64,000 nucleotides of DNA, taken from contig JAWKHH010000005.1 of NCBI GenBank assembly GCA_041394945.1, positions 496,001 through 560,000 of the forward strand. The letters are read 5' to 3'. This document shows positions 36,371 to 45,046 of this stretch, one piece after another (positions within the stretch are counted from its first letter, which is position 1; every line of letters starts with the position of its first letter). Made by a program: the position numbers and the translations under genes. The DNA is from Bryobacteraceae bacterium. Lineage in GTDB: Bacteria > Acidobacteriota > Terriglobia > Bryobacterales > Bryobacteraceae. A model generated the notes under the pieces. The model saw nothing but the letters and a program-made list of their open reading frames with translations, was not told where the DNA came from and did not search any database.

Positions 36371-39300
36371 ATGGGCGTTCTGCCTTTCCACAAACCTCAT
36401 TCGACGATACTTACTGTCACCCTCGCGATGGCCGCGCCGCTAGTGTACGCCGCGTCCGGCAAACGACTCGCCAGCGCCGACTTCGGCGAGTCTCCGGCCA
36501 CTTCCGCTACCCGCCAAGCGGGCGCTACGCTCCAATCCGGAGCCCCCCAATCCTTCCGGCTGCCCGTCGTTTCGCAGCCCACGCTATTCACCGGCGTCAA
36601 CGCCTACCTGATCGCCGTGCCCGCGGGCGCGACGAAACTCGAGATCCAACTGGTCAGTAGCACCCCCGGAGTCGATGTCGACCTGTACGTGCGCGCTGGC
36701 GCCGACCCCGACCTCGTGAACGGCCAGGTGCAGGCCGAATTCCGCGCCGAAGGCGAGAGCGGCGACGAGTCGATTATTATCGACTCGGCCGGCTGGATCA
36801 GCTCCACCGAACCCCGGCGTTCCACCCCCGTCCTCCAGGCCGGCAACTACCACATCGCCTTCGGCCTGCGGACCCTCAGCACCGCGGTGAACGCCACCAT
36901 CACGGCGACCATCACCGGCGGGAATCCGCAGCAGCCGCCGCCCACGCAGCCGCCAAGCGTCGACCTCACCGGCACGTGGAATTGGACGGCATCCTGCCCC
37001 GGCGCCACCACAACCGGCCAGATGCAGATCCAGCAGACCGGCGCGAGCATCAACGGTTCATTCCTCGGCAGCGAGCAAGGCACGCTTTCCGGAACCGTGC
37101 AGGCCAACCAGTTCACGTTCACCCGGACATGGTCCACCGGCAGCCAGACGTGGACCGGAACGGCCGGTAGCTCCATCGGCGGCCAGCTCACCATGCAGGG
37201 AAACCTCACCGGCACGGGAGGGCCGTGTTCGTTCTCGGGAACGATCGCGACCGCCGGCGGCGGCACCGGCACCGGCGGCGGAGGATCCACCAGCAGCCCG
37301 CTGACGGTGGTGATCACTCAGGAGGACAACAGCGAGTGCCCGGCGCACAAGAAAGTGGTGGCGTCCGTGACGGACTCCTCCGGCCAGGCCGTTCTCGCGC
37401 TCGGCCCCTCGAACTTCACCGTCACCGAGGGCAGCCAGATGCTGCAAGTCGACAGCGTGGTCTGCACCTCGTCGGGCGGCTCAGCCGCGGCCGGTTCCGT
37501 CGCGATCGTGATCGACCGGAGCGGATCGCTGTCGTCGGCCGACCTGTCGGCGGAGAAGGCCGCCGCCAAGGCGCTCGTCGATCAACTGCCTTCCACCGAC
37601 GCGATCGCCGTCTACTCGTTCGGATCGACCGTCACCCTTCAGCAGGCGTTCACCACCGACAAAGCCGCGGCCAAAGCCGCTATCGACGCGATCTCGGGAG
37701 GCGGCAACACGCTGCTCTACCAGGCGATCATCGACGCCTCGAACGCCCTTTCCTCTCGCTCCGGCCGCCGCGCCGTGGTGGTGATGACCGACGGCGTCAA
37801 CTCCGGGAGCTCGCCGTCGGACCAGGACGCCATCAATGCCGCCAAGACGGCGGCGGCGCCCGTGTTTACCGTCGGCTTCGGGTCCGGCATCAACCAGACC
37901 GTGCTGCAGAAGATCGCCACCGATACGGGCGGCGTTTTTCTCAGAGGCGCGGACTCTTCATCGCTCACGCAGTTGCTGGGGCGCATCGGCACGGTGCTCA
38001 CCAGCCAATGCACGGTGAGCTACGTCCCGTCGAACCCCGCCAACCCGGCCAGCATCACGCTCACCGCGAGCGACACCGCGGGCGGAGCCCAGCGCACCGG
38101 ATCCACCACGCGGACCGTCACCGCGTGCGCGGCCCCGGGCGGCGGGAACAACGGCGGCGGTAGCGGCGGAAGCACCACGCAGCCCGGTTGCGACTACTTC
38201 GTCCGGCCGCTCGAATACAGCTTCGGCCAGGCTGGCGGGACGGCCGGCGGCAGCGCTCCCGCGAACACCACGTTCAACCCGCCCGTGCTCGTCACCACGC
38301 GGCCCGAGTGCCGCTGGGGCTCTGTGGCCAACGACGCCTGGATCACCATCGAAGCCGGACAGTCCGGCCAGGGCGACGGCGCCGTCAGCTACCGCGTCGC
38401 CGCCAACAGCACCGGAAGCGCACGCACCGGCGCGGTTACCATCGCCGGACGCACGCACACCGTCCGCCAGGCGGCGGGATCTTCGTGCTCCTACACGATC
38501 ACCCCCATCGGCGCGACCATCTCCTCGAGCGGCGGATTCGGATCGATTGACGTCTCCGCGACGGCCTCCGATTGCCCGTGGATGGCCGTCCCCCAAGCCG
38601 ACTGGATCAGCCTCAACAGCGGTCAACGGTCCGCCGCCGGCGTCGGCAACGGCTCAGTCACGTTCGCCGCCGGCCCGAACCCGAACGCCAGCACCCGCAC
38701 GGGAACGATTCTCATCGCCGGGCAGACGTTCACCGTGACGCAGAATCCCACCGGAACCACCGCCGCCCCGTCCATCCCCGGAAACGGCGTGGTGCCGGCC
38801 GGCAGCGGGACTCCGCCGTCGCTGCCGGGCGGCGCCATCGCGCAGGGGTCGTTCTTCACCGTCTTCGCCTATGATGTCGGCCCGGTGAACCCCGAACAGG
38901 CCACCGCCTACCCGCTGCCCACCAACCTCGGCGGCACGGAAGTCTTCCTGCGCCAGGGCTCGACCGAGGTTAGCGCCTACATCGTGTTCACCTCGCGCAG
39001 CCAGATCAACGGGATCATCCCGTCGAACACGCCCCTCGGCGACGTTGACATGATCGTCGCCTTCAACGGGCGCAGATCGAATGCGGTGCGCATCCGCGTG
39101 GTGCGGAACAACTTCAACATCTTCACCACGCGGGCCGGCGCCGGCCCTGGCATCATCACGAACTTCGTCTCGCAGACGAACCAGCCGCTGAACACGCGGT
39201 CCACCACGGCCGAACCCGGTCAGGTAGTGACGATCTGGGGCAACGGCGGGGGGCCGATCGCCGCCGCCGACAACATCGCCCCGCCGGTGGGGAACCTCCC

Positions 39301-40411
39301 CTTCGATTTCGAGGTGCACGTGGGCGGGAAGCCGCAGAAGCTTCTCTATTACGGGCGTTCCTCATGTTGCTCCGCGCTCGATCAGGTCGTGATCGAGCTG
39401 ACGGCCGACGTTCCGATGGGATGCGCCGTGCCCGTTCAGGTGCGCTCCGGCGGATCGGGCGCGCCGTGGTCGAACGTCGCCACGATGGCCATCTCGAAGG
39501 GTGGCGCGGCTTGTACGGACCAGGGCAACCCGGTCTCGAGTCTCCCCCAGTCGGGCGGAGCCATCGGAGCCGTTTTGCTGGTGCAGGGGCGCGCGCTGAT
39601 CCCTCTGAAGACCAACGCGGCGCCGGAATCCGTTAGCGCCGATCTTGGACTCGCGGCCTTCATGACCCTGCCCGCCGGCGGCGCGCTCGGGTTCAACTCG
39701 TTCACGTCATTCCCGCCGGTTGGATCCTGCCAGGCCTTCGCCGGCAATCAGGATCTGTCGAGTCTGCTCGGCGGCGGTCTCCCGGGGCTCAACAACGGAC
39801 CCGGCGGCACGCAGCTCGACGCAGGCAACGAGATCACCGTCACCAGTCCTTCCGGACGCGCGGTGAAACTCGCACGCACCGACGACACCGCCTCCACCGG
39901 ACCCTATGCCGGTCTGCTCGGCGGCTCCATCCCGTTCCCCGGATTGACGCCGGGGCCGGCTTTCCTTGAAGCCGGCACGTTCGGCGTATCCGGAACCGGC
40001 GGCAAGGACGTCGGCGCTTTCAACGCCACCGCCACCTTCCCCGCGCTGGTGACGTGGACCAATCGGGACCAGATCACCTCCATCTCCCGCGGCCAGGGCG
40101 TTCTGCTCGAATGGTCCGGCGGAGGCAGCGACGACCGCGTGCTGATCCTCGGCGGCGCCACGGATCAGAAGACAAAAGCCGGCGCCGGTTTCCTCTGCGT
40201 CGCCGCCGGCACGGACCGCCGCTTCCAGGTTCCGCCTTCGGCCATGTCGAACATGCCGATGACGCGCGGCGCGGCGCTCGAGGATTCATTCGGCATCCTC
40301 GGCATCGCGTCGCTTTCCCTTGGCGGGATCTCCCCGTTCACCGCCTCCGGGCTCGACATGGGCCTGGTGGTTCCCGGCACGCTCGATCTGCGCACCGTGG
40401 CCGTGCAATGA
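36371..40411 (+). CDS. very large secreted VWA / BACON / Solibacter C-terminal-domain protein
   Basis: 1346 residues from ATG 36371, chosen over an upstream in-frame ATG because AGGAGGAG directly precedes it and it gives a signal peptide. Domains in order: a pre-peptidase C-terminal-like beta-sandwich (about 55-170); a Gly-rich lipocalin-like segment (about 200-300); a VWA domain with the metal-site motif DRSGS near residue 380 and VVVMTDGVNSG; two BACON domains (about 610-700 and 703-793; WITIEAGQSGQGDG..., WISLNSGQRS...); a TIGR03437-type domain (about 796-1046; QINGIIPSNTPLGDVDMIV); and a 300-residue beta-rich tail. Probably an adhesin or matrix protein. Its stop overlaps the next start (ATGA). 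Confidence 0.85.
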   Translation: MGVLPFHKPHSTILTVTLAMAAPLVYAASGKRLASADFGESPATSATRQAGATLQSGAPQSFRLPVVSQPTLFTGVNAYLIAVPAGATKLEIQLVSSTPGVDVDLYVRAGADPDLVNGQVQAEFRAEGESGDESIIIDSAGWISSTEPRRSTPVLQAGNYHIAFGLRTLSTAVNATITATITGGNPQQPPPTQPPSVDLTGTWNWTASCPGATTTGQMQIQQTGASINGSFLGSEQGTLSGTVQANQFTFTRTWSTGSQTWTGTAGSSIGGQLTMQGNLTGTGGPCSFSGTIATAGGGTGTGGGGSTSSPLTVVITQEDNSECPAHKKVVASVTDSSGQAVLALGPSNFTVTEGSQMLQVDSVVCTSSGGSAAAGSVAIVIDRSGSLSSADLSAEKAAAKALVDQLPSTDAIAVYSFGSTVTLQQAFTTDKAAAKAAIDAISGGGNTLLYQAIIDASNALSSRSGRRAVVVMTDGVNSGSSPSDQDAINAAKTAAAPVFTVGFGSGINQTVLQKIATDTGGVFLRGADSSSLTQLLGRIGTVLTSQCTVSYVPSNPANPASITLTASDTAGGAQRTGSTTRTVTACAAPGGGNNGGGSGGSTTQPGCDYFVRPLEYSFGQAGGTAGGSAPANTTFNPPVLVTTRPECRWGSVANDAWITIEAGQSGQGDGAVSYRVAANSTGSARTGAVTIAGRTHTVRQAAGSSCSYTITPIGATISSSGGFGSIDVSATASDCPWMAVPQADWISLNSGQRSAAGVGNGSVTFAAGPNPNASTRTGTILIAGQTFTVTQNPTGTTAAPSIPGNGVVPAGSGTPPSLPGGAIAQGSFFTVFAYDVGPVNPEQATAYPLPTNLGGTEVFLRQGSTEVSAYIVFTSRSQINGIIPSNTPLGDVDMIVAFNGRRSNAVRIRVVRNNFNIFTTRAGAGPGIITNFVSQTNQPLNTRSTTAEPGQVVTIWGNGGGPIAAADNIAPPVGNLPFDFEVHVGGKPQKLLYYGRSSCCSALDQVVIELTADVPMGCAVPVQVRSGGSGAPWSNVATMAISKGGAACTDQGNPVSSLPQSGGAIGAVLLVQGRALIPLKTNAAPESVSADLGLAAFMTLPAGGALGFNSFTSFPPVGSCQAFAGNQDLSSLLGGGLPGLNNGPGGTQLDAGNEITVTSPSGRAVKLARTDDTASTGPYAGLLGGSIPFPGLTPGPAFLEAGTFGVSGTGGKDVGAFNATATFPALVTWTNRDQITSISRGQGVLLEWSGGGSDDRVLILGGATDQKTKAGAGFLCVAAGTDRRFQVPPSAMSNMPMTRGAALEDSFGILGIASLSLGGISPFTASGLDMGLVVPGTLDLRTVAVQ

Positions 40412-41889
40412 TCCGTGGCGCCCTTCCGGCGTGTCTCTGCGCGGCGACGTTGGCCGCGCAGAGCACGTCCCCGCGATTCCCCGCCGGTGTGGCCAGCGGG
40501 GAGGTCACCGCCTACAGCGCCGTCCTGTGGACGTACACGAGGTCCGCCCTGGACTTGGAAGTGGAGTTGGCGCGCGATGCCGCGTTCTCGTCGACGGTTT
40601 TTCGCGCCTCCACCTCCGCCAACGCCGCCAATGGATTCACGGCCAAAGTCGAGGCCTGGCCGCTGGTCCCATCCACGACCTACTACTACCGGTGGAAGGC
40701 CGGTTTCGAGGTGAGCGATACCGGCCGCTTCCGCACCGCTCCAGCGGCGTCCGACACGGCCGGCCTCCGATTCGTTTTCGCCGGTGACTCCGACGGCACG
40801 CGCATCGACGGACGCCCGGCGTATAACGAGTTCGAAGTGCTCGACGCGGCGCGGCGCGAGGATCCGGACTTCTTCGTCTACTTGGGCGACACCGTCTACA
40901 CGGACTCCGGCAAACGCTCCACCGGTCCGGCGGCGACGCTCGACGAATACCGCGCCGCGTACCTTCAAAACCGGACTTACCCGGCCCTGCTCGAACTGAT
41001 GCGGTCCACCTCGACCTACGCCGTGTGGGACGATCACGAGTTCCGCAACGACTTCTACCCGGACGGCTTTGGTCCCGCGCTGTATCGCATCGGCCGGCAG
41101 GCGTTCCTCGAGTGGATGCCCGTGCGTGACTCCTTCCTGCCCACTGGCGTCGAGTGTGCCGGTCCCCCGATGCTCCGGGTGATTCGCTGGGGCGTCGAGG
41201 CCGTGTTGATCGTCTTGGACGAGCGCTCCTGCCGGAGCCCATCGGCGGCACGGGCCTGCCGCGGATCCTCCGGCGAGCCCGACCTGGCGCCGACGCTTCC
41301 GGCTTCCGTGCGGGCGCTGGCAGGGCTTCGCGATCCCGTTTCGCCGGCCTGCCTCGCCGCCATCGCCGACCCCACGCGCACCATGCTCGGGCGCACTCAG
41401 CGGGAGCTGTTGTTCCTGGTCCTGCGGTACTTTCCGGCGCGCTTCAAGTTCGTGGTGAGCGAGGTGCCGATGACGCGACTCTATGCTCTCCCCTACGATC
41501 GCTGGGAAGGCTACGCCGCCGAGCGCGAGACGATCCTGCGATTCATCGCCGGGAACCGCATCCCGAACGTGGTGTTCGTCGCCGCCGATCTTCACGCTAC
41601 CGTTCTTTCGCCTCTGAGCGTGGAACTCGACGGAGAAACGGTTCCGGCTGCGACGGAGATCGTGACGGGGCCCATCGCCGTCGACCCACTCCTGTCGACC
41701 CTATCGAGCTACCCGGCATTCGACCCGGCCTACGTGAAGCTACTGCCGCCGCTGGCCGGCGTGGAGTGCGCCGATATCGAGCAGATGGCCTACGGGGTGG
41801 CGGAAGTGGATCAAGGGGAGGCACGGCTGGCGGTGAAGAACAAAGCCGGCGAGATCCTCTGCGAGAAGGTGCTAGGCCCGCCCCGGTAA
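40408..41889 (+). CDS. PhoD-like metallophosphatase
   Basis: 493 residues from ATG 40408, which overlaps the stop of the VWA gene as ATGA; the longer open frame is a shadow. Short signal peptide (LPACLCAATLAAQ). A fibronectin-like N-domain (FPAGVASGEVTAYSAVLWT) is followed by a PhoD catalytic domain with metal motifs FAGDSDG, FVYLGDTVYTDS, YAVWDDHEFRNDFYP and FVAADLHATVL. PhoD enzymes are secreted phosphodiesterases/phosphatases that use iron and calcium. Translational coupling to a surface protein gene is unusual. Confidence 0.85.
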   Translation: MIRGALPACLCAATLAAQSTSPRFPAGVASGEVTAYSAVLWTYTRSALDLEVELARDAAFSSTVFRASTSANAANGFTAKVEAWPLVPSTTYYYRWKAGFEVSDTGRFRTAPAASDTAGLRFVFAGDSDGTRIDGRPAYNEFEVLDAARREDPDFFVYLGDTVYTDSGKRSTGPAATLDEYRAAYLQNRTYPALLELMRSTSTYAVWDDHEFRNDFYPDGFGPALYRIGRQAFLEWMPVRDSFLPTGVECAGPPMLRVIRWGVEAVLIVLDERSCRSPSAARACRGSSGEPDLAPTLPASVRALAGLRDPVSPACLAAIADPTRTMLGRTQRELLFLVLRYFPARFKFVVSEVPMTRLYALPYDRWEGYAAERETILRFIAGNRIPNVVFVAADLHATVLSPLSVELDGETVPAATEIVTGPIAVDPLLSTLSSYPAFDPAYVKLLPPLAGVECADIEQMAYGVAEVDQGEARLAVKNKAGEILCEKVLGPPR

Positions 41890-41995
41890 TCCGTCCGCGT
41901 TCATCCGTGCCGAATTCACAACGAACGCCGGCACTGGGGCACCACACGCACACCGAACGCTCAGCCCCACCCCGCGCCAAATCTCAGGCGCTCCT

Positions 41996-42103
41996 CTACT
42001 GCAGAGGCTTCCTACAAACCTCGATCACAGCGAGTGCGAGAATCGCCCAAATCACCGCTTTCACGAGAGCGGCGGGCCAATCGTGTTTCGATAGCAGTTG
42101 CAT
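41996..42103 (-). CDS. small single-span membrane protein (candidate)
   Basis: A 35-residue open frame from ATG 42103 with GGGAAGG about 6 nt upstream. The product has a short polar start (MQLLSKHDW), one hydrophobic helix (AALVKAVIWAILALAVIEV) and a basic end (CRKPLQ). This composition is unlikely to be accidental in this GC-rich setting. It sits about 40 bp downstream of the diguanylate cyclase gene on the same strand and could be co-transcribed with it. The function is unknown. The rest of the 41890-42145 gap shows nothing else. Confidence 0.45.
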   Translation of the reverse strand: MQLLSKHDWPAALVKAVIWAILALAVIEVCRKPLQ

Positions 42104-42145
42104 CGCATCCTTCCCTTCATGGAAGATACTGCAACTGGCGTGCCA

Positions 42146-43156
42146 TCAGCCCGGCTGTTTCTGACTGAACACCCAGGCGTGCGGAGTGGCCTTCTGCTGG
42201 CGCTTTGCTTCGAACAGACGTCCTTCGGCCTTGGCGAGCAGAGCGTCGGCGTCCATCCCGTCTTCCGGGAACGAGGCCCAGCCGACGGCGAACTCGACGA
42301 AGTCTTCCCCAAGCACCTGTCTCCCCGCATCGCGGGCGACGGTGGACACGGAATTCCGTTTGGCCTCGAACGCGTCGCGCGGGAACTCCGGCAGCAGCAG
42401 TGCGAACTCGTCGCCACCCGTGCGCGCGATCGTGTCGTACTCGCGGCAGTGCTCCCGCAGGAGACGCGCCACCTGCTGCAGCAGCAGATCCGCCTTCGGC
42501 TTGCCGTAGCGCTCGTTGATCCGTCGGAAACCGTAAATATCGCAAGTGAGCAGCGCGAGAAACGCCCCCGTGCGGCGCCCGCGCGCCACCTCCCCGTCAA
42601 GCTGCATGAACAGCGCGCGCCCATTGGGCAGGCCCGTCAGTTCGTCGGTGTTCGAGTTCTGAATCACCGCCTGGAATGTGATCGCGTTCTCGATCGCCGC
42701 CGCGATCTTGCGCCGGAACGTCATCGCCAGCGCCAGGTCCTGATCCGCGAAGGCACCCTCCGCAGCACGGTAGATCGTCAGCGCGCCGCGAAACCCGCCG
42801 TCCCCGGCGAGAGGAATGGAAAGCGCCGAACGCAGCGGCATGAACGGTGCGTCCTCACGCGGATCCCCGTTCATCGACGCTTCGCCGGATTCCGCCGTCC
42901 GCCTGCTCAGTGCGCCCGAATCTCCGCTTCCCGCGCCCACCAGCGCGCGGCTCCCCTCGCCTTGCACCAATAACGGCGACAGAACACCCTCGTGCAGGTG
43001 ATAGATCGCGAAGGCATCGTGCGGAATCAGCGCCTCGAACTGAGTGGCAATCGCCGCAAGCGTTTCGGGTAGCTTCAACGAGTTCCCAAGCTCCTGGGCG
43101 AGCTCGAGCAGCCGCTGCGAATCCTGATGCACCATTAACAAGCGGGCGAGATCCAC
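42146..43156 (-). CDS. GAF-GGDEF diguanylate cyclase
   Basis: 336 residues. Residues 15-160 form a GAF-like sensor domain (LPETLAAIATQFEALIPHDAFAIYHL...ALSIPLAGDGGFRGALTIYR). Residues 165-325 form a GGDEF domain with DELTGLPNGR at the start and an intact GGDEF at 247-251. An RxxD inhibitory-site motif (REYD, 238-241) lies exactly five residues before it. The enzyme should be active and subject to product inhibition by c-di-GMP. Cytoplasmic, with no membrane segment. Divergent from the small protein/JmjC pair. Confidence 0.93.
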   Translation of the reverse strand: MDLARLLMVHQDSQRLLELAQELGNSLKLPETLAAIATQFEALIPHDAFAIYHLHEGVLSPLLVQGEGSRALVGAGSGDSGALSRRTAESGEASMNGDPREDAPFMPLRSALSIPLAGDGGFRGALTIYRAAEGAFADQDLALAMTFRRKIAAAIENAITFQAVIQNSNTDELTGLPNGRALFMQLDGEVARGRRTGAFLALLTCDIYGFRRINERYGKPKADLLLQQVARLLREHCREYDTIARTGGDEFALLLPEFPRDAFEAKRNSVSTVARDAGRQVLGEDFVEFAVGWASFPEDGMDADALLAKAEGRLFEAKRQQKATPHAWVFSQKQPG

Positions 43157-43330
43157 GTCTTTCTATCGACCAGCACTAGCCAGATCTTTAGCGATTCGCC
43201 CGCCACCGCCTATCGGTGTCGCTTCGCGGGCGATTGTTACACATGTGAATCGCCTCTAAGTGCAACAAAATAAAGCGCTGAAGAGAAACGCCGCGGAGAA
43301 ATACGTCTCGCCGCGATCGGCATTCGGGGT

Positions 43331-43336
43331 TATACT
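43331..43336 (+). promoter_or_regulatory. -10 element before the small protein/JmjC pair
   Basis: TATACT at 43331-43336 lies about 65 nt before ATG 43403, which has a strong GAGGAGG ribosome-binding site. No clear -35 box. This is the only regulatory signal I see in the 246-bp gap from 43157. Confidence 0.45.
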
Positions 43337-43402
43337 CAACCTGCGGAAAACAGCACTAACTCAACAGAACTCAAAGAAGAAATTGCGTCCTGAGGAGGCT
43401 GA

Positions 43403-43789
43403 ATGGCTGACAAAGATCCCCGCGGCCCGCGGTCGTCTGCTGTCGAAAGTAGCTCGGCCGGAGCGGAGAACATCTCAGTACGGGACCTCTTGAAGGACCC
43501 CAAGAAGCAAAAGGAACTCAAGAAGGAAGCCATCAGAAAAGGAGCCCGCCGGAGAGCCGAAGGCGGCCTCAGGCCCGATGAAATCGGATTGGTGCGTGTG
43601 CAGTTCTCGCTGCCGGCCTCGCGGCTCTTCGGCGGCGATGGCCTGCTGACGACTCCGGGAGGAACAAGCCGAATCATCGCCGACAACAACACCGACGACC
43701 CCGTCGTCGTCGGCTTCGACGGCGACCCCTCGGACCCCGTCATCACCGTCAACCCCGGCCCCGGCCACTTCGACGGCATCGATTCCTAA
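43403..43789 (+). CDS. 128-residue small protein with basic N-half and acidic Asp/Pro/Gly tail
   Basis: Unrecognised. The start is secure (GAGGAGG upstream). The N-terminal 60 residues are highly charged and helical (ISVRDLLKDPKKQKELKKEA, IRKGARRRAEGG). A conserved-looking middle follows (RPDEIGLVRVQFSLPASRLFG). The last 35 residues form an acidic, Asp/Pro/Gly/Val tail containing DDPVVVGFDGDPSDP and ending GHFDGIDS. A helical leader plus repetitive tail resembles a RiPP-like precursor or the substrate of a modifying enzyme. The next gene, 9 nt downstream, is a JmjC hydroxylase whose relatives hydroxylate residues in small basic ribosomal proteins. It is therefore a candidate substrate. That is inference. 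Confidence 0.7.
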   Translation: MADKDPRGPRSSAVESSSAGAENISVRDLLKDPKKQKELKKEAIRKGARRRAEGGLRPDEIGLVRVQFSLPASRLFGGDGLLTTPGGTSRIIADNNTDDPVVVGFDGDPSDPVITVNPGPGHFDGIDS

Positions 43790-43798
43790 AGGCGGCCT

Positions 43799-45046
43799 GT
43801 GTGTCCCATGCTGACCATGCCCGCCTTCCAATGGCTGATCGATCCGCTGCCGCCGCGGCAGTTTGACCGGGAATACTGGGAAACCAGGCCGCTCGTCATT
43901 CAGCGTGCCGCGCCGGACTATTACAGCGACTTACTCTCGCTCGATGTCGTCGACGAGATACTCTCCTGCTCCGGCATCCACGGTCCGTATGTACGAGTGG
44001 TCCACGGCGGCCGCATCGTCAACATCCCGCCGCGAAACGGCCGCGGGGTGTTCGAGCGCGCCAATGCCACCGAAGAGCTGTTCGCCGAACTGCGCCAGGG
44101 AGCCACCGTCGTGCTGCAGTCGCTCCAGGAAGGCTGGCCCCCGCTGCGGCGTTTCTGCCAGTCGCTCGCCGGCGAGTTCTCCGCCGCCTTCCAGGTGAAC
44201 GTCTACCTGACGCCCGCCGGAACTCAGGGTCTGATGCCGCACTACGACACGCACGATGTCTTCGTGCTGCAGATCCACGGAACCAAGCACTGGCGGATCT
44301 TCGACGAGGCCATTCGCCTGCCGCTCCAGAACCAGGTCCACGAGAACCAGTTCCGCGACCGTGACGATCCGGCCCAGACCCTCGACCTGCATCCCGGCGA
44401 CATGATCTACCTGCCGCGAGGCTGGGGCCACGCCGCGCGCACCAACGACGATCTCTCGATCCACATCACCCTCGGCGTTCACCCGATCAACTGGGCCATG
44501 ACCGTTCTCAAAGCCGCCGAAGACATCGTCGCCAGCGAGCCGCGCTTCCGCGAATCGCTGCCCATTGCTTTCGCTCGCGACGATGGGCGCCGCCGCGATG
44601 CGGAGCGCCGCCTCACCGCCCTGCTCGACGACCTTCGCGCCCGGATGGACGCCGGGTCCATGGTGGCGAACGCCGCCCGCGACGCACAACTCGGACGCCA
44701 GCCGGCGCTTCGCGGCCAGCTCCTCGACTTCGTCCGCGCGCGCAGTCTCGATGAACAGACAACCCTCCGGCGCCGCGAACAAGTCGAAGGCCGCCTCAGT
44801 AAGTCCAACGGCGAAGTGAGCCTGCTCTTCCACGGAAAATCCCTGACGTTCCCCGCCCGCGTCGAGCCGGAGCTCTCCTACATGTGCGAGTCCGAGGGCG
44901 GCTTCGAGCCGGGCTCCCTCCCCGGCGACCTCGACACCGAAGGCCGCCTCACCCTGACCCGGCGTCTGGTGAATGAAGGCTTCCTGACCGTCGAGGAACC
45001 CGCGCGGTCTGCTCAAACGCCCGCGTCAAACAGCCGATCGAGCTGA
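43799..45046 (+). CDS. JmjC/cupin ribosomal-oxygenase-like Fe(II)/2OG hydroxylase
   Basis: 415 residues from a GTG at 43799 (an alternative ATG lies at 43808). The JmjC domain carries the metal triad: HYDTHD (His148, Asp150) and PRGWGHAA (His211). Supporting motifs are LTPAGTQGLMPHYD and HGTKHWRIF. A helical dimerisation region follows, then a C-terminal winged helix (SKSNGEVSLLFHGKSL...RLTLTRRLVNEGFLTV). The order JmjC, dimerisation, winged helix is that of the YcfD/ROX ribosomal oxygenases, which hydroxylate ribosomal proteins. The adjacent small protein may be its own substrate. Its 3' end overlaps the end of the convergent Roco gene by 34 nt. Confidence 0.87.
   Translation: MCPMLTMPAFQWLIDPLPPRQFDREYWETRPLVIQRAAPDYYSDLLSLDVVDEILSCSGIHGPYVRVVHGGRIVNIPPRNGRGVFERANATEELFAELRQGATVVLQSLQEGWPPLRRFCQSLAGEFSAAFQVNVYLTPAGTQGLMPHYDTHDVFVLQIHGTKHWRIFDEAIRLPLQNQVHENQFRDRDDPAQTLDLHPGDMIYLPRGWGHAARTNDDLSIHITLGVHPINWAMTVLKAAEDIVASEPRFRESLPIAFARDDGRRRDAERRLTALLDDLRARMDAGSMVANAARDAQLGRQPALRGQLLDFVRARSLDEQTTLRRREQVEGRLSKSNGEVSLLFHGKSLTFPARVEPELSYMCESEGGFEPGSLPGDLDTEGRLTLTRRLVNEGFLTVEEPARSAQTPASNSRSS

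Noticed and set aside
40054..40407. N-terminal extension of the PhoD-like protein
   Set aside because: Arg-rich out-of-frame translation of the VWA gene end; the signal peptide starts at 40408.
41890..42164. C-terminal part of the 336-residue plus-strand frame running past the PhoD-like gene
   Set aside because: Shadow frame with Arg/Pro-rich composition and no domain.
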